From: Paraburkholderia phytofirmans OLGA172
Lineage (GTDB): Bacteria > Pseudomonadota > Gammaproteobacteria > Burkholderiales > Burkholderiaceae
Assembly: GCF_001634365.1 (NCBI RefSeq)
Contig: NZ_CP014578.1
Location: forward strand, 4,154,001 to 4,218,000
Direction of reading: 5' to 3'
Length of the DNA stretch: 64,000 nt
Shown: piece by piece, positions 38,347 to 46,692 of the stretch
Position numbering within the stretch: the stretch's first letter is position 1
How the letters are laid out: the number at the start of each line of letters is the position of its first letter
The notes under the pieces: model-generated
Seen by the model: the letters and a program-made list of their open reading frames with translations, nothing else
The model's database searches: none
What the model was told of the DNA's origin: nothing
Program-made: the position numbers and the translations under genes

Positions 38347-38658
38347 ATGGATACGCAACAACGCATCAAGCAAATCGTCGACGAAAACAATGTCGTGCTC
38401 TTCATGAAGGGCACCGCCCAGTTCCCGATGTGCGGCTTTTCCGGCCGCGCCATCCAGATTCTGAAGGCGTGCGGCGTCGGCGAAATCAAAACCGTCAACG
38501 TGCTCGAAGACGACGAAGTCCGCCAGGGCATCAAGCATTTCTCGAACTGGCCGACCATTCCGCAGCTCTACGTGAAGGGCGAATTCGTCGGCGGCTCGGA
38601 CATCATGATGGAAATGTACGAATCGGGCGAACTGCAGCAACTGTTCGCAGCGGCCTGA
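38347..38658 (+). CDS. grxD: Monothiol glutaredoxin
   Basis: A 103-residue Grx4-type protein with the monothiol CGFS active site at Cys29 ([10 protein letters not shown]). It coordinates a 2Fe-2S cluster with glutathione for iron-sulfur transfer. [19 protein letters not shown] includes the GSH-binding TIP and GG motifs. The start at 38347 is preferred to the upstream in-frame position at 38242. Confidence 0.94.
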   Translation: MDTQQRIKQIVDENNVVLFMKGTAQFPMCGFSGRAIQILKACGVGEIKTVNVLEDDEVRQGIKHFSNWPTIPQLYVKGEFVGGSDIMMEMYESGELQQLFAAA

Positions 38659-38707
38659 ACGTCCGCCGTCCGAACGTTTGTTGTCCTCCGATAAGACGCC
38701 GCGAGCC

Positions 38708-39304
38708 ATGGAAACACGTGCTGCGGCGCCACGCCGGCTGATCGTCGCGATCACCGGCGCGACCGGCGCCATCTACGGCATCCGGTTGCTCGAGACGTTG
38801 CGCAGGCTCGGCGGCGTCGAGAGCCATCTGCTGATTTCGAGCGCGGGCTGGCTCAATATCCAGCATGAACTCCGGTTGAGCAAAGAAGACGTGCATCCGC
38901 TCGCGGATGTCGTCCATTCGGTCCGCGACGTCGGCGCGAGCATCGCGTCCGGCTCGTTTGCCACCGACGGCATGGTGGTCGCCCCCTGCTCGATGAAGAC
39001 GCTGGCAAGCGTCGCACACGGTTTTTCCGACAACCTGATCACCCGCGCCGCCGACGTCACGCTCAAGGAGCGTCGCCGGCTCGTGCTCCTCGTGCGCGAA
39101 ACGCCGTTCAATCTCGCGCACCTGCGCAACATGACGGCCGTCACCGAAATGGGCGGCGTGATCTTTCCGCCCTTGCCTGCTTTCTATAACCAGCCGGCGA
39201 CGATCGACGAAATGGTCGATCACACGGTGGCGCGCGTGTTAGATCTATTCGCGTTGGGACCCGCCATGTCGCCGGCATGGCCAGGATTGCGCGAGAGTGA
39301 TTAA
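38708..39304 (+). CDS. ubiX: Flavin prenyltransferase UbiX
   Basis: A 198-residue flavoprotein that makes prenylated FMN, the cofactor of the UbiD decarboxylase in ubiquinone synthesis. ITGATGAIYGIRLLETL is the FMN loop, and VVAPCSMKTLASVAHGFSDNLITRAADV and RRLVLLVRETPF are family signatures. It follows grxD by 49 nt. Confidence 0.94.
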   Translation: METRAAAPRRLIVAITGATGAIYGIRLLETLRRLGGVESHLLISSAGWLNIQHELRLSKEDVHPLADVVHSVRDVGASIASGSFATDGMVVAPCSMKTLASVAHGFSDNLITRAADVTLKERRRLVLLVRETPFNLAHLRNMTAVTEMGGVIFPPLPAFYNQPATIDEMVDHTVARVLDLFALGPAMSPAWPGLRESD

Positions 39305-39417
39305 CAACAACTGCGACACAATCAATTCCGTTTTTACCCGTTTATCAAACGTCGGTATGGACCTATATTGATAGCAACCCCACTTCCGCGCCGCGTTCCC
39401 GCGGCGGCGTTGCTGCC

Positions 39418-40203
39418 ATGAATCGCTTACCGTCGCTTTTCCTCTCCCACGGCGCGCCTACGCTGCCGATCGACCCTGCCCTGCCGTCCACCGAATTCGG
39501 CTCGCTATCGGCGCAATTGCCGCGCGCTGAAGCCGTGCTGATGCTGTCGGCACATTGGGGCACGGCGCAGCCTGTGGCGAGCACGTCCACGGCGCCGGAA
39601 ACCATCCACGATTTCTATGGGTTCCCGCGTCAGTTGTATGAAATTCAATATCCGGCTCCGGGCGCGCCCGACGTGGCGCGCCGTGCCGCTGTGCTGCTCG
39701 GTGAACACGGCATCCTCACCACCACCCAGCCGCATGGGCTCGACCACGGTGCGTGGGTGCCGATGCTGCTGATGTTCCCGGAAGCCGACCTGCCGGTCGC
39801 ACAGTTGTCGATCCAGCCGCACATGGACGCCGCCCATCACTTCCGTGTGGGTCGCGCGTTGCGCTCGCTGAAAGACGATGGCGTGATGGTGATCGGCTCG
39901 GGTCAGATCACGCACAACCTGCGCGCTGCGGATTTTTCCGCGCGCCCCGAAGACGCCGATCCGCGCGTGGCCGAATTCACCGACTGGTTCGAGGCCAGGC
40001 TCGCCGCGCATGACATTGACGCGTTGCTCGACTACCGCCGTCAGGCGCCGCATGCGGTGCTGATGCATCCGACCGACGAACACCTGCTCCCCGTATTCGC
40101 GGCGCTAGGTGCGGCGGACGATGATTATTCGCTGGCGATCCAGTCGCTCGGAACCTATCAGCGCTCGCTCGCCATGACGAATTACGTGTTCGGCACTGCC
40201 TGA
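39418..40203 (+). CDS. ygiD: LigB-superfamily extradiol dioxygenase (YgiD/DODA type)
   Basis: A 261-residue protein of the 4,5-DOPA-extradiol-dioxygenase family. Metal-binding candidates are His in FLSHGAPTL and SAHWGT, and His in QPHGLDHGAWVPMLLMFP and MVIGSGQITHNLR. YgiD in E. coli can cleave DOPA in vitro; the natural substrate here is unknown. It is a single gene, followed by a composite terminator. Confidence 0.88.
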   Translation: MNRLPSLFLSHGAPTLPIDPALPSTEFGSLSAQLPRAEAVLMLSAHWGTAQPVASTSTAPETIHDFYGFPRQLYEIQYPAPGAPDVARRAAVLLGEHGILTTTQPHGLDHGAWVPMLLMFPEADLPVAQLSIQPHMDAAHHFRVGRALRSLKDDGVMVIGSGQITHNLRAADFSARPEDADPRVAEFTDWFEARLAAHDIDALLDYRRQAPHAVLMHPTDEHLLPVFAALGAADDDYSLAIQSLGTYQRSLAMTNYVFGTA

Positions 40204-40263
40204 CTCAACGCCAACCCAACGCCAACCGCAGCGTCGGACCACGATCGAGGCGCAGTAAACAAA

Positions 40264-40349
40264 GCCGCCTGAGAAATGAACTGCACCCCAAAAGTTGGAC
40301 ACTCGCCCAACGATTTGGGGTGCAGCTCACAACTCAGGCAGGCTTTTTT
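40264..40349 (+). terminator. Terminator with an IS-end-like palindrome nested in its loop
   Basis: Outer arms AAGCC-GCCTGAG and CTCAGGC-A-GGCTT (40263-40273 and 40333-40345) lead into six T (40344-40349). Inside lies a second stem, CTGCACCCCAAA (40281-40292) with TTTGGGGTGCAG (40314-40325), extended by GTTGG/CCAAC. The inner arms resemble terminal repeats of IS3-family elements. Confidence 0.7.
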
Positions 40350-40414
40350 CGTGCTTTGCCGGACAATGTCGATCCGACTGTCCGACGACCCGGCGCGAGA
40401 CTCAGCGCAGCAAC

Positions 40415-42010
40415 TTAATGTGCGCCCATGCCCTCGAGCACTTCGTCGTGCGTCTGACGCTCTTCCAGGTATTCCGAGCGATAGCCGCTATTCACGCCCC
40501 AGTAGTAGAACACCAGCGAAAACGCGATCACCACCAGCATGTCCCAGCCATACGGCAGAATGCCGCGGCCGCCGAATTCCTTGCTACCGATCAGCGACAG
40601 GATCGCCATCACCGGCAGGTAGGCCACGAGCCACCATGCAGCCTTCAGGTCACGTCCCCAGCCGCCGAAACCCGACTTCGCCTGGAAGTAGAAGTAGACC
40701 GGCAGCGCGACGACCATCAATAGAATGATTTCGCCCGTCAGCGGCCACTTCGCCCAGTACAGGATCAGCGACGCGCACACGAAAGCGAACGGCGCAATGA
40801 TCTTCATGCCAACAATGTGCAGCGGGCGCTCCAGATCGGTCGCCGCGCGGCGCAGCGCCATCAGGCTGATCGGGCCAGTCAGGTACGAGATCACGGTCGC
40901 GACCGAGATCACCGCCGCCAACGAGCTCCAGCCGCGGAAGAAGAACAGGAAAATGAACGACACCAGCAGGTTGAACCACATTGCCTGACGCGGCACGCCG
41001 TAGAACGGGTGCACGTTGCCGAACATCTTCGGCATCGTGTTGTTGCGCTCCATTGCGTAGATCATGCGGGTAGTGGTCGCCATGTAGGTCGTGCCCGTGC
41101 CGCTCGGGCTGACGAATGCGTCGACGTACAGCAGGATCGCCAGCCAGTTCAGGTTCAGCGCGATCGCCAGTTCAGCGAACGGCGAGGCGAAGTTGAAGTG
41201 GCTCCAGCCCTTCATCACGTCGCTCGGGTTCACCGCGCCGATATACGCGATCTGCAGCAGCACGTAGATCACCAGCGCCAGCAGGATCGAGCCGATCACC
41301 GCGAACGGCACGCTCTTCGCCGGATTGCGCGCTTCACCGGCGAGGTTGATCGGGCTCTGGAAACCGTTGAACGCAAACACGATACCGCTCGTCGACACCG
41401 CCGTCAGCACCGCCGACCAGCCGTACGGCGCAAAGGTGCTCGCTTCGCCGAAGTTTTCCTTGTGGAAGCCCGTCAGCATCAAGCCGAGGATTGTCGCAGC
41501 CGGAATCAGGAACTTGAAGACCGTAATCGCCGAATTGGCGCGCGCGAACAGCTTCACGCCCCAGTAGTTCAGCAGGAAGTAAATGATCACGAGGGCTGCG
41601 GACAGCAACAGCCCATTGGTCGTTAATGACCCATCCACGAATAACGCATGCGCCCATGGATACGGCCAGGTGCTCATATATTGAATGGATGCTTCAGCCT
41701 CGATTGGAATCACCGAGACAATGGCGATCCAGTTGGCCCATGCACTGATGAACCCAACCAGCGCGCCGTGCGAATAGCGCGCGTAACGCACCATGCCGCC
41801 AGACTCCGGGAACATCGCGCCGAGTTCTGCGTAGGTCAAGGCAATCGCGAGAATCACAACCGCGCCGATGATCCATGCACAAATGGCAGCCGGCCCGGCA
41901 ATTTTTGCAGCCTTCCACGCGCCGAACAGCCAGCCCGATCCGATGATCGAACCCAAGCCGGTCAGCAACAGCGCGACCGGTCCAATGTTCCGTTGTATAG
42001 AACTTTTCAC
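40415..42010 (-). CDS. APC-superfamily amino acid permease
   Basis: A 531-residue protein with about twelve hydrophobic helices. The first helix motif GLGSIIGSGWLFGA matches the substrate-binding GSGI-type loop of APC transporters, and FAFNGFQSPINLAGEARNP follows in helix 6. It resembles aspartate:proton symporters such as Bacillus YveA, but specificity is a guess. I chose a GTG start at 42010 because AGGAGA lies 5 nt before it. The 5' leader contains two tandem hairpins. Confidence 0.85.
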   Translation of the reverse strand: MKSSIQRNIGPVALLLTGLGSIIGSGWLFGAWKAAKIAGPAAICAWIIGAVVILAIALTYAELGAMFPESGGMVRYARYSHGALVGFISAWANWIAIVSVIPIEAEASIQYMSTWPYPWAHALFVDGSLTTNGLLLSAALVIIYFLLNYWGVKLFARANSAITVFKFLIPAATILGLMLTGFHKENFGEASTFAPYGWSAVLTAVSTSGIVFAFNGFQSPINLAGEARNPAKSVPFAVIGSILLALVIYVLLQIAYIGAVNPSDVMKGWSHFNFASPFAELAIALNLNWLAILLYVDAFVSPSGTGTTYMATTTRMIYAMERNNTMPKMFGNVHPFYGVPRQAMWFNLLVSFIFLFFFRGWSSLAAVISVATVISYLTGPISLMALRRAATDLERPLHIVGMKIIAPFAFVCASLILYWAKWPLTGEIILLMVVALPVYFYFQAKSGFGGWGRDLKAAWWLVAYLPVMAILSLIGSKEFGGRGILPYGWDMLVVIAFSLVFYYWGVNSGYRSEYLEERQTHDEVLEGMGAH

Positions 42011-42026
42011 ATCTTCTCCTGTGTCG

Positions 42027-42115
42027 ACCAGCGTTAGCGCTTTAGCACTTACTCTGGTCCCATACACCGTATGACGACCGGAGCCGGTGCTTTAGCACTG
42101 ACTCCGATCCCATGC
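42027..42115 (-). promoter_or_regulatory. Two tandem imperfect hairpins in the permease leader
   Basis: A 29-bp direct repeat (42037-42065 and 42087-42115) shares CTTTAGCACT and TCCCAT. Each copy also sits in a palindrome of 13-14-bp arms with the same central loop, read on the minus strand as GTGCTAAAGC. They lie 17 and 70 nt upstream of the GTG, in the transcript. This looks like a structured regulatory leader. Confidence 0.5.
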
Positions 42116-42366
42116 AGATTGCATCATAACCACGTCGGCACCACGTGACATCGCTTGTGGCGCTGGAGACGGGGTGACGCGCATGCATACGCGACGACTC
42201 ATTCCAATGAGGTGCAACCGACGCGCGGCGCGTAGTTTAACGGTTGCACCCTCACGCTGCAGCGAAACCAAGGGTTCTCCCTGGCAAAATTTTCGGGCGA
42301 ATAGCAAGCTTTGTAAGCAATTTTTACACCAATCCATCAAAACATTGTAAAAATGGGATAAGAGTG

Positions 42367-42395
42367 TTGACCTTCGCCCGAAATCGCCGTATAAC
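42367..42395 (+). promoter_or_regulatory. cspA promoter
   Basis: TTGACC at 42367-42372 and TATAAC at 42390-42395 with an ideal 17-bp spacer. Initiation near 42402 gives a leader of about 143 nt, as expected for a cold-shock gene with a temperature-sensing 5' UTR. Confidence 0.8.
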
Positions 42396-42544
42396 GTTCG
42401 GGCAGGATTTCAAGCGGCGAGTGAATTGGTCTTTCGTAGTTCGCCCATCAACGGTACTCCGGTTGGTCCCATTACCCCCTTCCTTGATTTTCATGCGCAC
42501 CCATTGGGCTTCGGCCTTATTTACCATCTTTAGGAACAAGTAAT

Positions 42545-42748
42545 ATGGAAACCGGTACCGTCAAGTGGTTCAATGACGCAAAGGGCTTTGGCTTCATCAC
42601 GCCGGACGGCGGCGGCGAAGATCTGTTCGCGCATTTCTCGGAAATCCGCACGGAAGGCTTCAAGACGCTGCAAGAAAACCAAAAGGTTACGTTTGAAGTG
42701 AAGACGGGCCCGAAGGGCAAGCAAGCTGCTAACATCAAGCCGGTGTAA
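42545..42748 (+). CDS. cspA: Cold-shock protein CspA
   Basis: A 67-residue single-stranded nucleic-acid-binding protein. RNP1 KGFGFI is at residues 14-19 and RNP2 DLFAHFS near 27-33, within the standard cold-shock-domain length. It acts as an RNA chaperone that melts secondary structure. The gene has its own promoter, a long leader and a strong terminator. Confidence 0.96.
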   Translation: METGTVKWFNDAKGFGFITPDGGGEDLFAHFSEIRTEGFKTLQENQKVTFEVKTGPKGKQAANIKPV

Positions 42749-42773
42749 GCAAGCACGCTTCCTTCTGGACGCA

Positions 42774-42802
42774 AAAAACCCCGCCTCGGCGGGGTTTTTT
42801 TA
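42774..42802 (+). terminator. Terminator after cspA
   Basis: AAAAACCCCGCC pairs with GGCGGGGTTTTT around TC, followed by more T. Confidence 0.93.
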
Positions 42803-42870
42803 TATCCGTCGCAACTGAATGGCATCTACATGCGGCGATTATCTTCGCTGTATGCGATTGGTTAGTCTGG

Positions 42871-44121
42871 TTATCCGAACAGACGGCGCGCGTGAATACC
42901 GAGACCTGTCGCGACACTGGCGAGACGGTCTCCGAATACCGCTTTGGCACCCGGAAATGCCGCTGCCAACGCATCTGATAGAAACGCCAATCCGGTCGAG
43001 CCACCCGTGAAGTAAATCGCCTCGACGTCGCGCGGGGCTACGCCGGCCGCCTGCACCGTGTCGCGCGCCGCCTGCACGATGCGCTGCGTCTCGTCCTGGC
43101 CGGCCTTGATCAGCTGCGCTTCGTCGAATGCGAGGCGCAGGTCGTCTTCTACCTCGTCGAGGTCGATCAGGGTCTCGCCGCCTGCCGCCACGCCGATCTT
43201 CGCCTCTTCCGCATGAGCAGCCAATGCATGGCCCAAGCGGCGTTCCACGACGCGCATCAGGCGGTCGTGATGTTTGACCTGGGTAAAGAGATGCCGCATG
43301 AGCGCGAGTTCGCTGACGCGCTTCGGGGCGTAGACGGTGTTGATCAGGTGCCAGGTCGCGAGATCAAAATAGATGCGGTTCGGAATCTCGCGGCCTTCAG
43401 GGTCGAGCGTCTGATAGCCGAGTTCGCGCAGGATCGTCACCAGTTCGACGCGGCGGTCGAAATCCGTACCCGCGACGTGCACACCGTGGTGGGCCAGCAC
43501 GTCGTCTTTACGCTCGACGCGCGTCATCCGCTCCGGTCCCACCCGCACCAGCGAGAAGTCCGACGTACCGCCGCCGATGTCGGCCACCAGCACGAGTCCC
43601 TCTTCGGTAAGATGCGATTCGTAGTCGAACGCGGCCGCGATCGGCTCATACTGAAAGTGAATTTCCCGCAACCCGACTGAGCGCGCCGCCGCTTCGAGCT
43701 GCTGCTGCGCCATCTGGTCCGCGCGCGGATCGTCGTCGACGAAGAACACCGGGCGGCCCAGCACGGCGCGGCTGATCGGACCGCCGGCGCTCTTCTCGGC
43801 CGAGCGCTTTAAATGGTCGACGAAAATCGCAATGATGTCCGTGTACTTGATCGCCGAGCCGTCGCCCAGATCGGTCGAATTCTCGGCGAGCGGCGAGCCG
43901 AGAATACTTTTCATCGAACGCATCAGACGGCCGTCGAAACCGTCGATGTACGCCGCCAACGCCGCGCGCCCGAACTCGCGGGTGTTCTCGTCGGTGTTGA
44001 AAAAGACGGCGGTCGGCAGCGTCGTATAGGCGCCCTCGACCGGCGCAAGCCTAAGCGCAGCGCCGTCAGGGACGGCCACGGCCGAATTGGAAGTACCGAA
44101 GTCAATCGCGCAATAGTTCAT
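42871..44121 (-). CDS. yegD: Hsp70-family protein YegD-like
   Basis: A 416-residue protein matching only the actin-like ATPase half of Hsp70; the substrate-binding domain is absent. Phosphate-1 AIDFGTSNSAVAV is at the N-terminus, EPIAAAFDYE near 156, phosphate-2 VADIGGGTSDFSLV near 175, and the adenosine motif IYFTGGSTGLAFL near 370. YegD-type proteins are poorly characterised. It converges on cspA and its start faces the MFS gene at 44311. Confidence 0.88.
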   Translation of the reverse strand: MNYCAIDFGTSNSAVAVPDGAALRLAPVEGAYTTLPTAVFFNTDENTREFGRAALAAYIDGFDGRLMRSMKSILGSPLAENSTDLGDGSAIKYTDIIAIFVDHLKRSAEKSAGGPISRAVLGRPVFFVDDDPRADQMAQQQLEAAARSVGLREIHFQYEPIAAAFDYESHLTEEGLVLVADIGGGTSDFSLVRVGPERMTRVERKDDVLAHHGVHVAGTDFDRRVELVTILRELGYQTLDPEGREIPNRIYFDLATWHLINTVYAPKRVSELALMRHLFTQVKHHDRLMRVVERRLGHALAAHAEEAKIGVAAGGETLIDLDEVEDDLRLAFDEAQLIKAGQDETQRIVQAARDTVQAAGVAPRDVEAIYFTGGSTGLAFLSDALAAAFPGAKAVFGDRLASVATGLGIHARRLFG

Positions 44122-44310
44122 GGCAGGAATCGCCGCTCACGGCTGGCGCGGACAGAAAGGGGAGCGGCTTTGTATCACGAAAGCCCAATCAGCATCAACT
44201 GACGCTTTCAGGACGCCCGCAACACTGTCCAAATCCCGCCCGGCGGAACAAAAATTGCTGAATTCGACAGGATACGCCGCCAATTTTCGGTAATCAGGAG
44301 ACTCACAGCA

Positions 44311-45786
44311 ATGAGCGCGCCGCCTACTGCCGTTGTTCCCGAGAGAACCGCTGCCGTCATTGACACCGACCTGCCTTCGCGGCTCGACCGTTTGCCGTGG
44401 GGACGCTTTCACTCGCTGATCGTCGTTGCACTGGGTGTCACGTGGCTGCTGGACGGTCTTGAAGTGACGCTGGCGGGCGCGGTGGCAAGTGCGTTGAAGT
44501 CTAGTCCATCGCTGCACTTTACCAACGCCGACGTGGGCCTCGCCGGCAGCGCTTATATTGCCGGCGCCGTGCTCGGCGCGCTCGGCTTCGGCTGGCTGAC
44601 CGACCGGCTCGGCCGTCGCAAGCTGTTCTTCATGACGCTCGCGTTGTACCTGGCCGCCACCGCGGCGACCGCTTTGTCGTGGAATCTCGCTAGTTTCCTG
44701 CTGTTTCGCTTTCTCACCGGCGCAGGCATCGGCGGCGAATATACGGCGATCAATTCGACCATTCAGGAGTTCACGCCCGCGCGGGTGCGCGGCTGGACCG
44801 ATCTCGGCATCAACGGCACCTTCTGGGTCGGCGCGGGACTCGGCGCGGCGGGCTCGCTGATCCTGCTCGATCCGAATCTGCTGCCGGGCGACTGGGGCTG
44901 GCGCGCCTGTTTCTTCATTGGCGCGGTGCTGGCGCTGGGGATTCTGCCGATGCGCATCTGGGTGCCCGAAAGTCCGCGCTGGTTGCTGACGCATGGCGGC
45001 GAGCGCGATGCGCACGCGATCGTCGAGGGCATCGAAACGCGTTTTCGCGACGAAGGCCATGCACTCGCCGACGATGACCTCACGCGGCTAAAACTGCGGG
45101 CACGCGGACCTACGCCGCTACGCGAGGTGTTTCACACACTGTTCAACGTGCACCGACGGCGCGCGCTGGTCGGCCTGTCGTTGATGACCGCTCAGGCGTT
45201 CTTCTACAACGCGATCTTCTTTACCTACGCGCTGGTGCTGACCGATTTCTATCATGTGCCGGGCGACCATATCGGCTGGTATCTGTTGCCGTTCGCGCTC
45301 GGCAACTTCCTTGGACCGCTCGCGCTCGGCTGGCTCTTCGACGTAATCGGGCGACGCAAGATGATCGCTGTGACTTACGCTCTGTCCGGCATCCTGCTGA
45401 CGCTAAGCGGCTACCTGTTCGAGCAGCAGATGCTCACCGTCGTGACGCAGACGATCGCCTGGATGGTGGTCTTCTTCTTCGCCTCCGCGGCAGCGAGTTC
45501 GGCGTATCTGACGGTCAGCGAATCGTTTCCGCTGGAAATCCGCGCGCTGGCGATCGCGGTGTTCTACGCGTTCGGCACAGCGCTGGGCGGCATCATCGGC
45601 CCGGCGTTCTTCGGCCGGCTGATCGACACGCATCAGCGCAGCGAAGTGTTTTTGGGCTATCTGGTCGGCTCGGGGCTGATGCTAGCCGCTGCGGTAATCG
45701 CCGCGATCTGGGGCATCGATGCGGAGCGCAAGTCGCTCGAGAATGTCGCCGCGCCGCTTTCGAGCGTCGCGGACGGCGTGCAATGA
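44311..45786 (+). CDS. MFS transporter, sugar/metabolite:H+ symporter type
   Basis: A 491-residue protein with twelve predicted helices and a large central loop. The motif-A GWLTDRLGRRKLFFMTLALY lies between helices 2 and 3, RFLTGAGIGGEYTAINS in helix 4, and PESPRWLLTHGGERDAH follows helix 6, as in sugar-porter and metabolite:H+ symporter families. Substrate unknown. A terminator at 45859 follows. Confidence 0.86.
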   Translation: MSAPPTAVVPERTAAVIDTDLPSRLDRLPWGRFHSLIVVALGVTWLLDGLEVTLAGAVASALKSSPSLHFTNADVGLAGSAYIAGAVLGALGFGWLTDRLGRRKLFFMTLALYLAATAATALSWNLASFLLFRFLTGAGIGGEYTAINSTIQEFTPARVRGWTDLGINGTFWVGAGLGAAGSLILLDPNLLPGDWGWRACFFIGAVLALGILPMRIWVPESPRWLLTHGGERDAHAIVEGIETRFRDEGHALADDDLTRLKLRARGPTPLREVFHTLFNVHRRRALVGLSLMTAQAFFYNAIFFTYALVLTDFYHVPGDHIGWYLLPFALGNFLGPLALGWLFDVIGRRKMIAVTYALSGILLTLSGYLFEQQMLTVVTQTIAWMVVFFFASAAASSAYLTVSESFPLEIRALAIAVFYAFGTALGGIIGPAFFGRLIDTHQRSEVFLGYLVGSGLMLAAAVIAAIWGIDAERKSLENVAAPLSSVADGVQ

Positions 45787-45836
45787 ACCACGCGCCTTGA
45801 GCCTCGTGGGCTGCGGGGAACGAACCACGCGCCTTG
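45785..45836. repeat. Direct repeat after the MFS gene
   Basis: GAACCACGCGCCTTG occurs at 45785-45799 and 45822-45836, 37 bp apart, with partial similarity continuing after each copy. Confidence 0.7.
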
Positions 45837-45858
45837 TAGCGTCGCGGGCAATGCGGAA

Positions 45859-45890
45859 TAAAAACGCACGGTCAGCACCGCGCGTTTTTA
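45859..45890. terminator. Bidirectional terminator between the MFS and nitroreductase genes
   Basis: TAAAAACGC (45859-45867) pairs with GCGTTTTTA (45882-45890), with GGT/ACC inside the loop. Confidence 0.8.
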
Positions 45891-45913
45891 TCACCACCAA
45901 GGCCGCAAGGCGC

Positions 45914-46507
45914 TCAGAACGCCTTCTTCCAGCCGCCGCCATAAGCGATGTCGGCAAGCGGCAAACGCTGACGCACCGACTTCTCGCGCTCGCGCAGCAC
46001 CGGATCGAGCTTGTCGACTTCGCCGTAATGGCCGAGCGAAATGATGGCGATCACGTCGACATCATGCGGCAGCTTGAACGCCGCGCGGAACGCGTTCGGA
46101 TCGAAGCCGCTCATCTGATGCGCGGCGAGACCGAGCGCATGCGCCTGCAGCACCAGCGCCATTGCCGCGGCACCCGCGTCGTACGGCGCGCAACGGTTCA
46201 CTTCACCCTTGTTGGTGAGCGTATGCGTGGTCACCGCGATCAGCACCGGCGCCGGTGCATTCCAGCCCTGGTTGAACGGCACCAGTGTGGCGAAGGCCTG
46301 CTTGAACGAGACTTCATCGACACGGCGGTCGAATACGAGGAAACGCCACGGCTGCGCGTTATACGAAGACGGCGCCCAGCGTGCCGCCTCGAGCACCGAA
46401 TGCAGATGCTCGCGGCTCACCGGCTCGCTCGAATACGCGCGCGGGCTCCAGCGACCTGCAATCAGCTCGTGAATGGCAACTGCGGTAGGGGCGGGTTTGT
46501 TGGTCAT
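45914..46507 (-). CDS. Nitroreductase-family flavoprotein
   Basis: A 197-residue FMN-dependent oxidoreductase. RWSPRAYSSEPV near residue 19, ARWAPSSYNAQPWRFLV near 42 and ISLGHYGEVD near the C-terminus are family signatures that bind FMN. Such enzymes reduce nitro compounds or quinones with NAD(P)H; the true substrate is unknown. The start at 46507 has GAGAGAAG upstream; the in-frame ATG at 46531 is less likely. Confidence 0.88.
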   Translation of the reverse strand: MTNKPAPTAVAIHELIAGRWSPRAYSSEPVSREHLHSVLEAARWAPSSYNAQPWRFLVFDRRVDEVSFKQAFATLVPFNQGWNAPAPVLIAVTTHTLTNKGEVNRCAPYDAGAAAMALVLQAHALGLAAHQMSGFDPNAFRAAFKLPHDVDVIAIISLGHYGEVDKLDPVLREREKSVRQRLPLADIAYGGGWKKAF

Positions 46508-46627
46508 GCGCTTCTCTCGGTCGAAATTCATGATCGACGGGCGGCTGCCCGGGGTTTCATAGCATAACCGGGCTGAGCCGCTCGCGCTCCACCAAGTGCG
46601 CTTTAGTTTTCACGTCGGCTGCAATGG

Positions 46628-46653
46628 CAAACGGCCTCGTATGAGGCCGTTTG
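46628..46653 (-). terminator. Terminator after the minus-strand MFS gene
   Basis: CAAACGGCCTC pairs perfectly with GAGGCCGTTTG around GTAT, 40 bp beyond the stop of the 46693 gene. Confidence 0.7.
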
Positions 46654-46692
46654 CGCTGCTTCGCTTCATTCACCGCGCGCAAGGGCGCAGCT

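Larger units (their letters stand above)
42011..42544. other. Divergent intergenic region between the permease and cspA
   Basis: A 534-bp gap without a supported gene. It holds the permease leader hairpins (42027-42115), the cspA promoter (42367-42395) and the cspA leader (about 42402-42544). Between 42116 and 42366 it becomes AT-rich, with several weak promoter-like hexamers. Confidence 0.6.

Noticed and set aside
42027..42115. Guanidine-II (mini-ykkC) riboswitch
   Set aside because: It has two tandem hairpins, but the loops carry CUAAAG and lack the conserved ACGR tetranucleotides.
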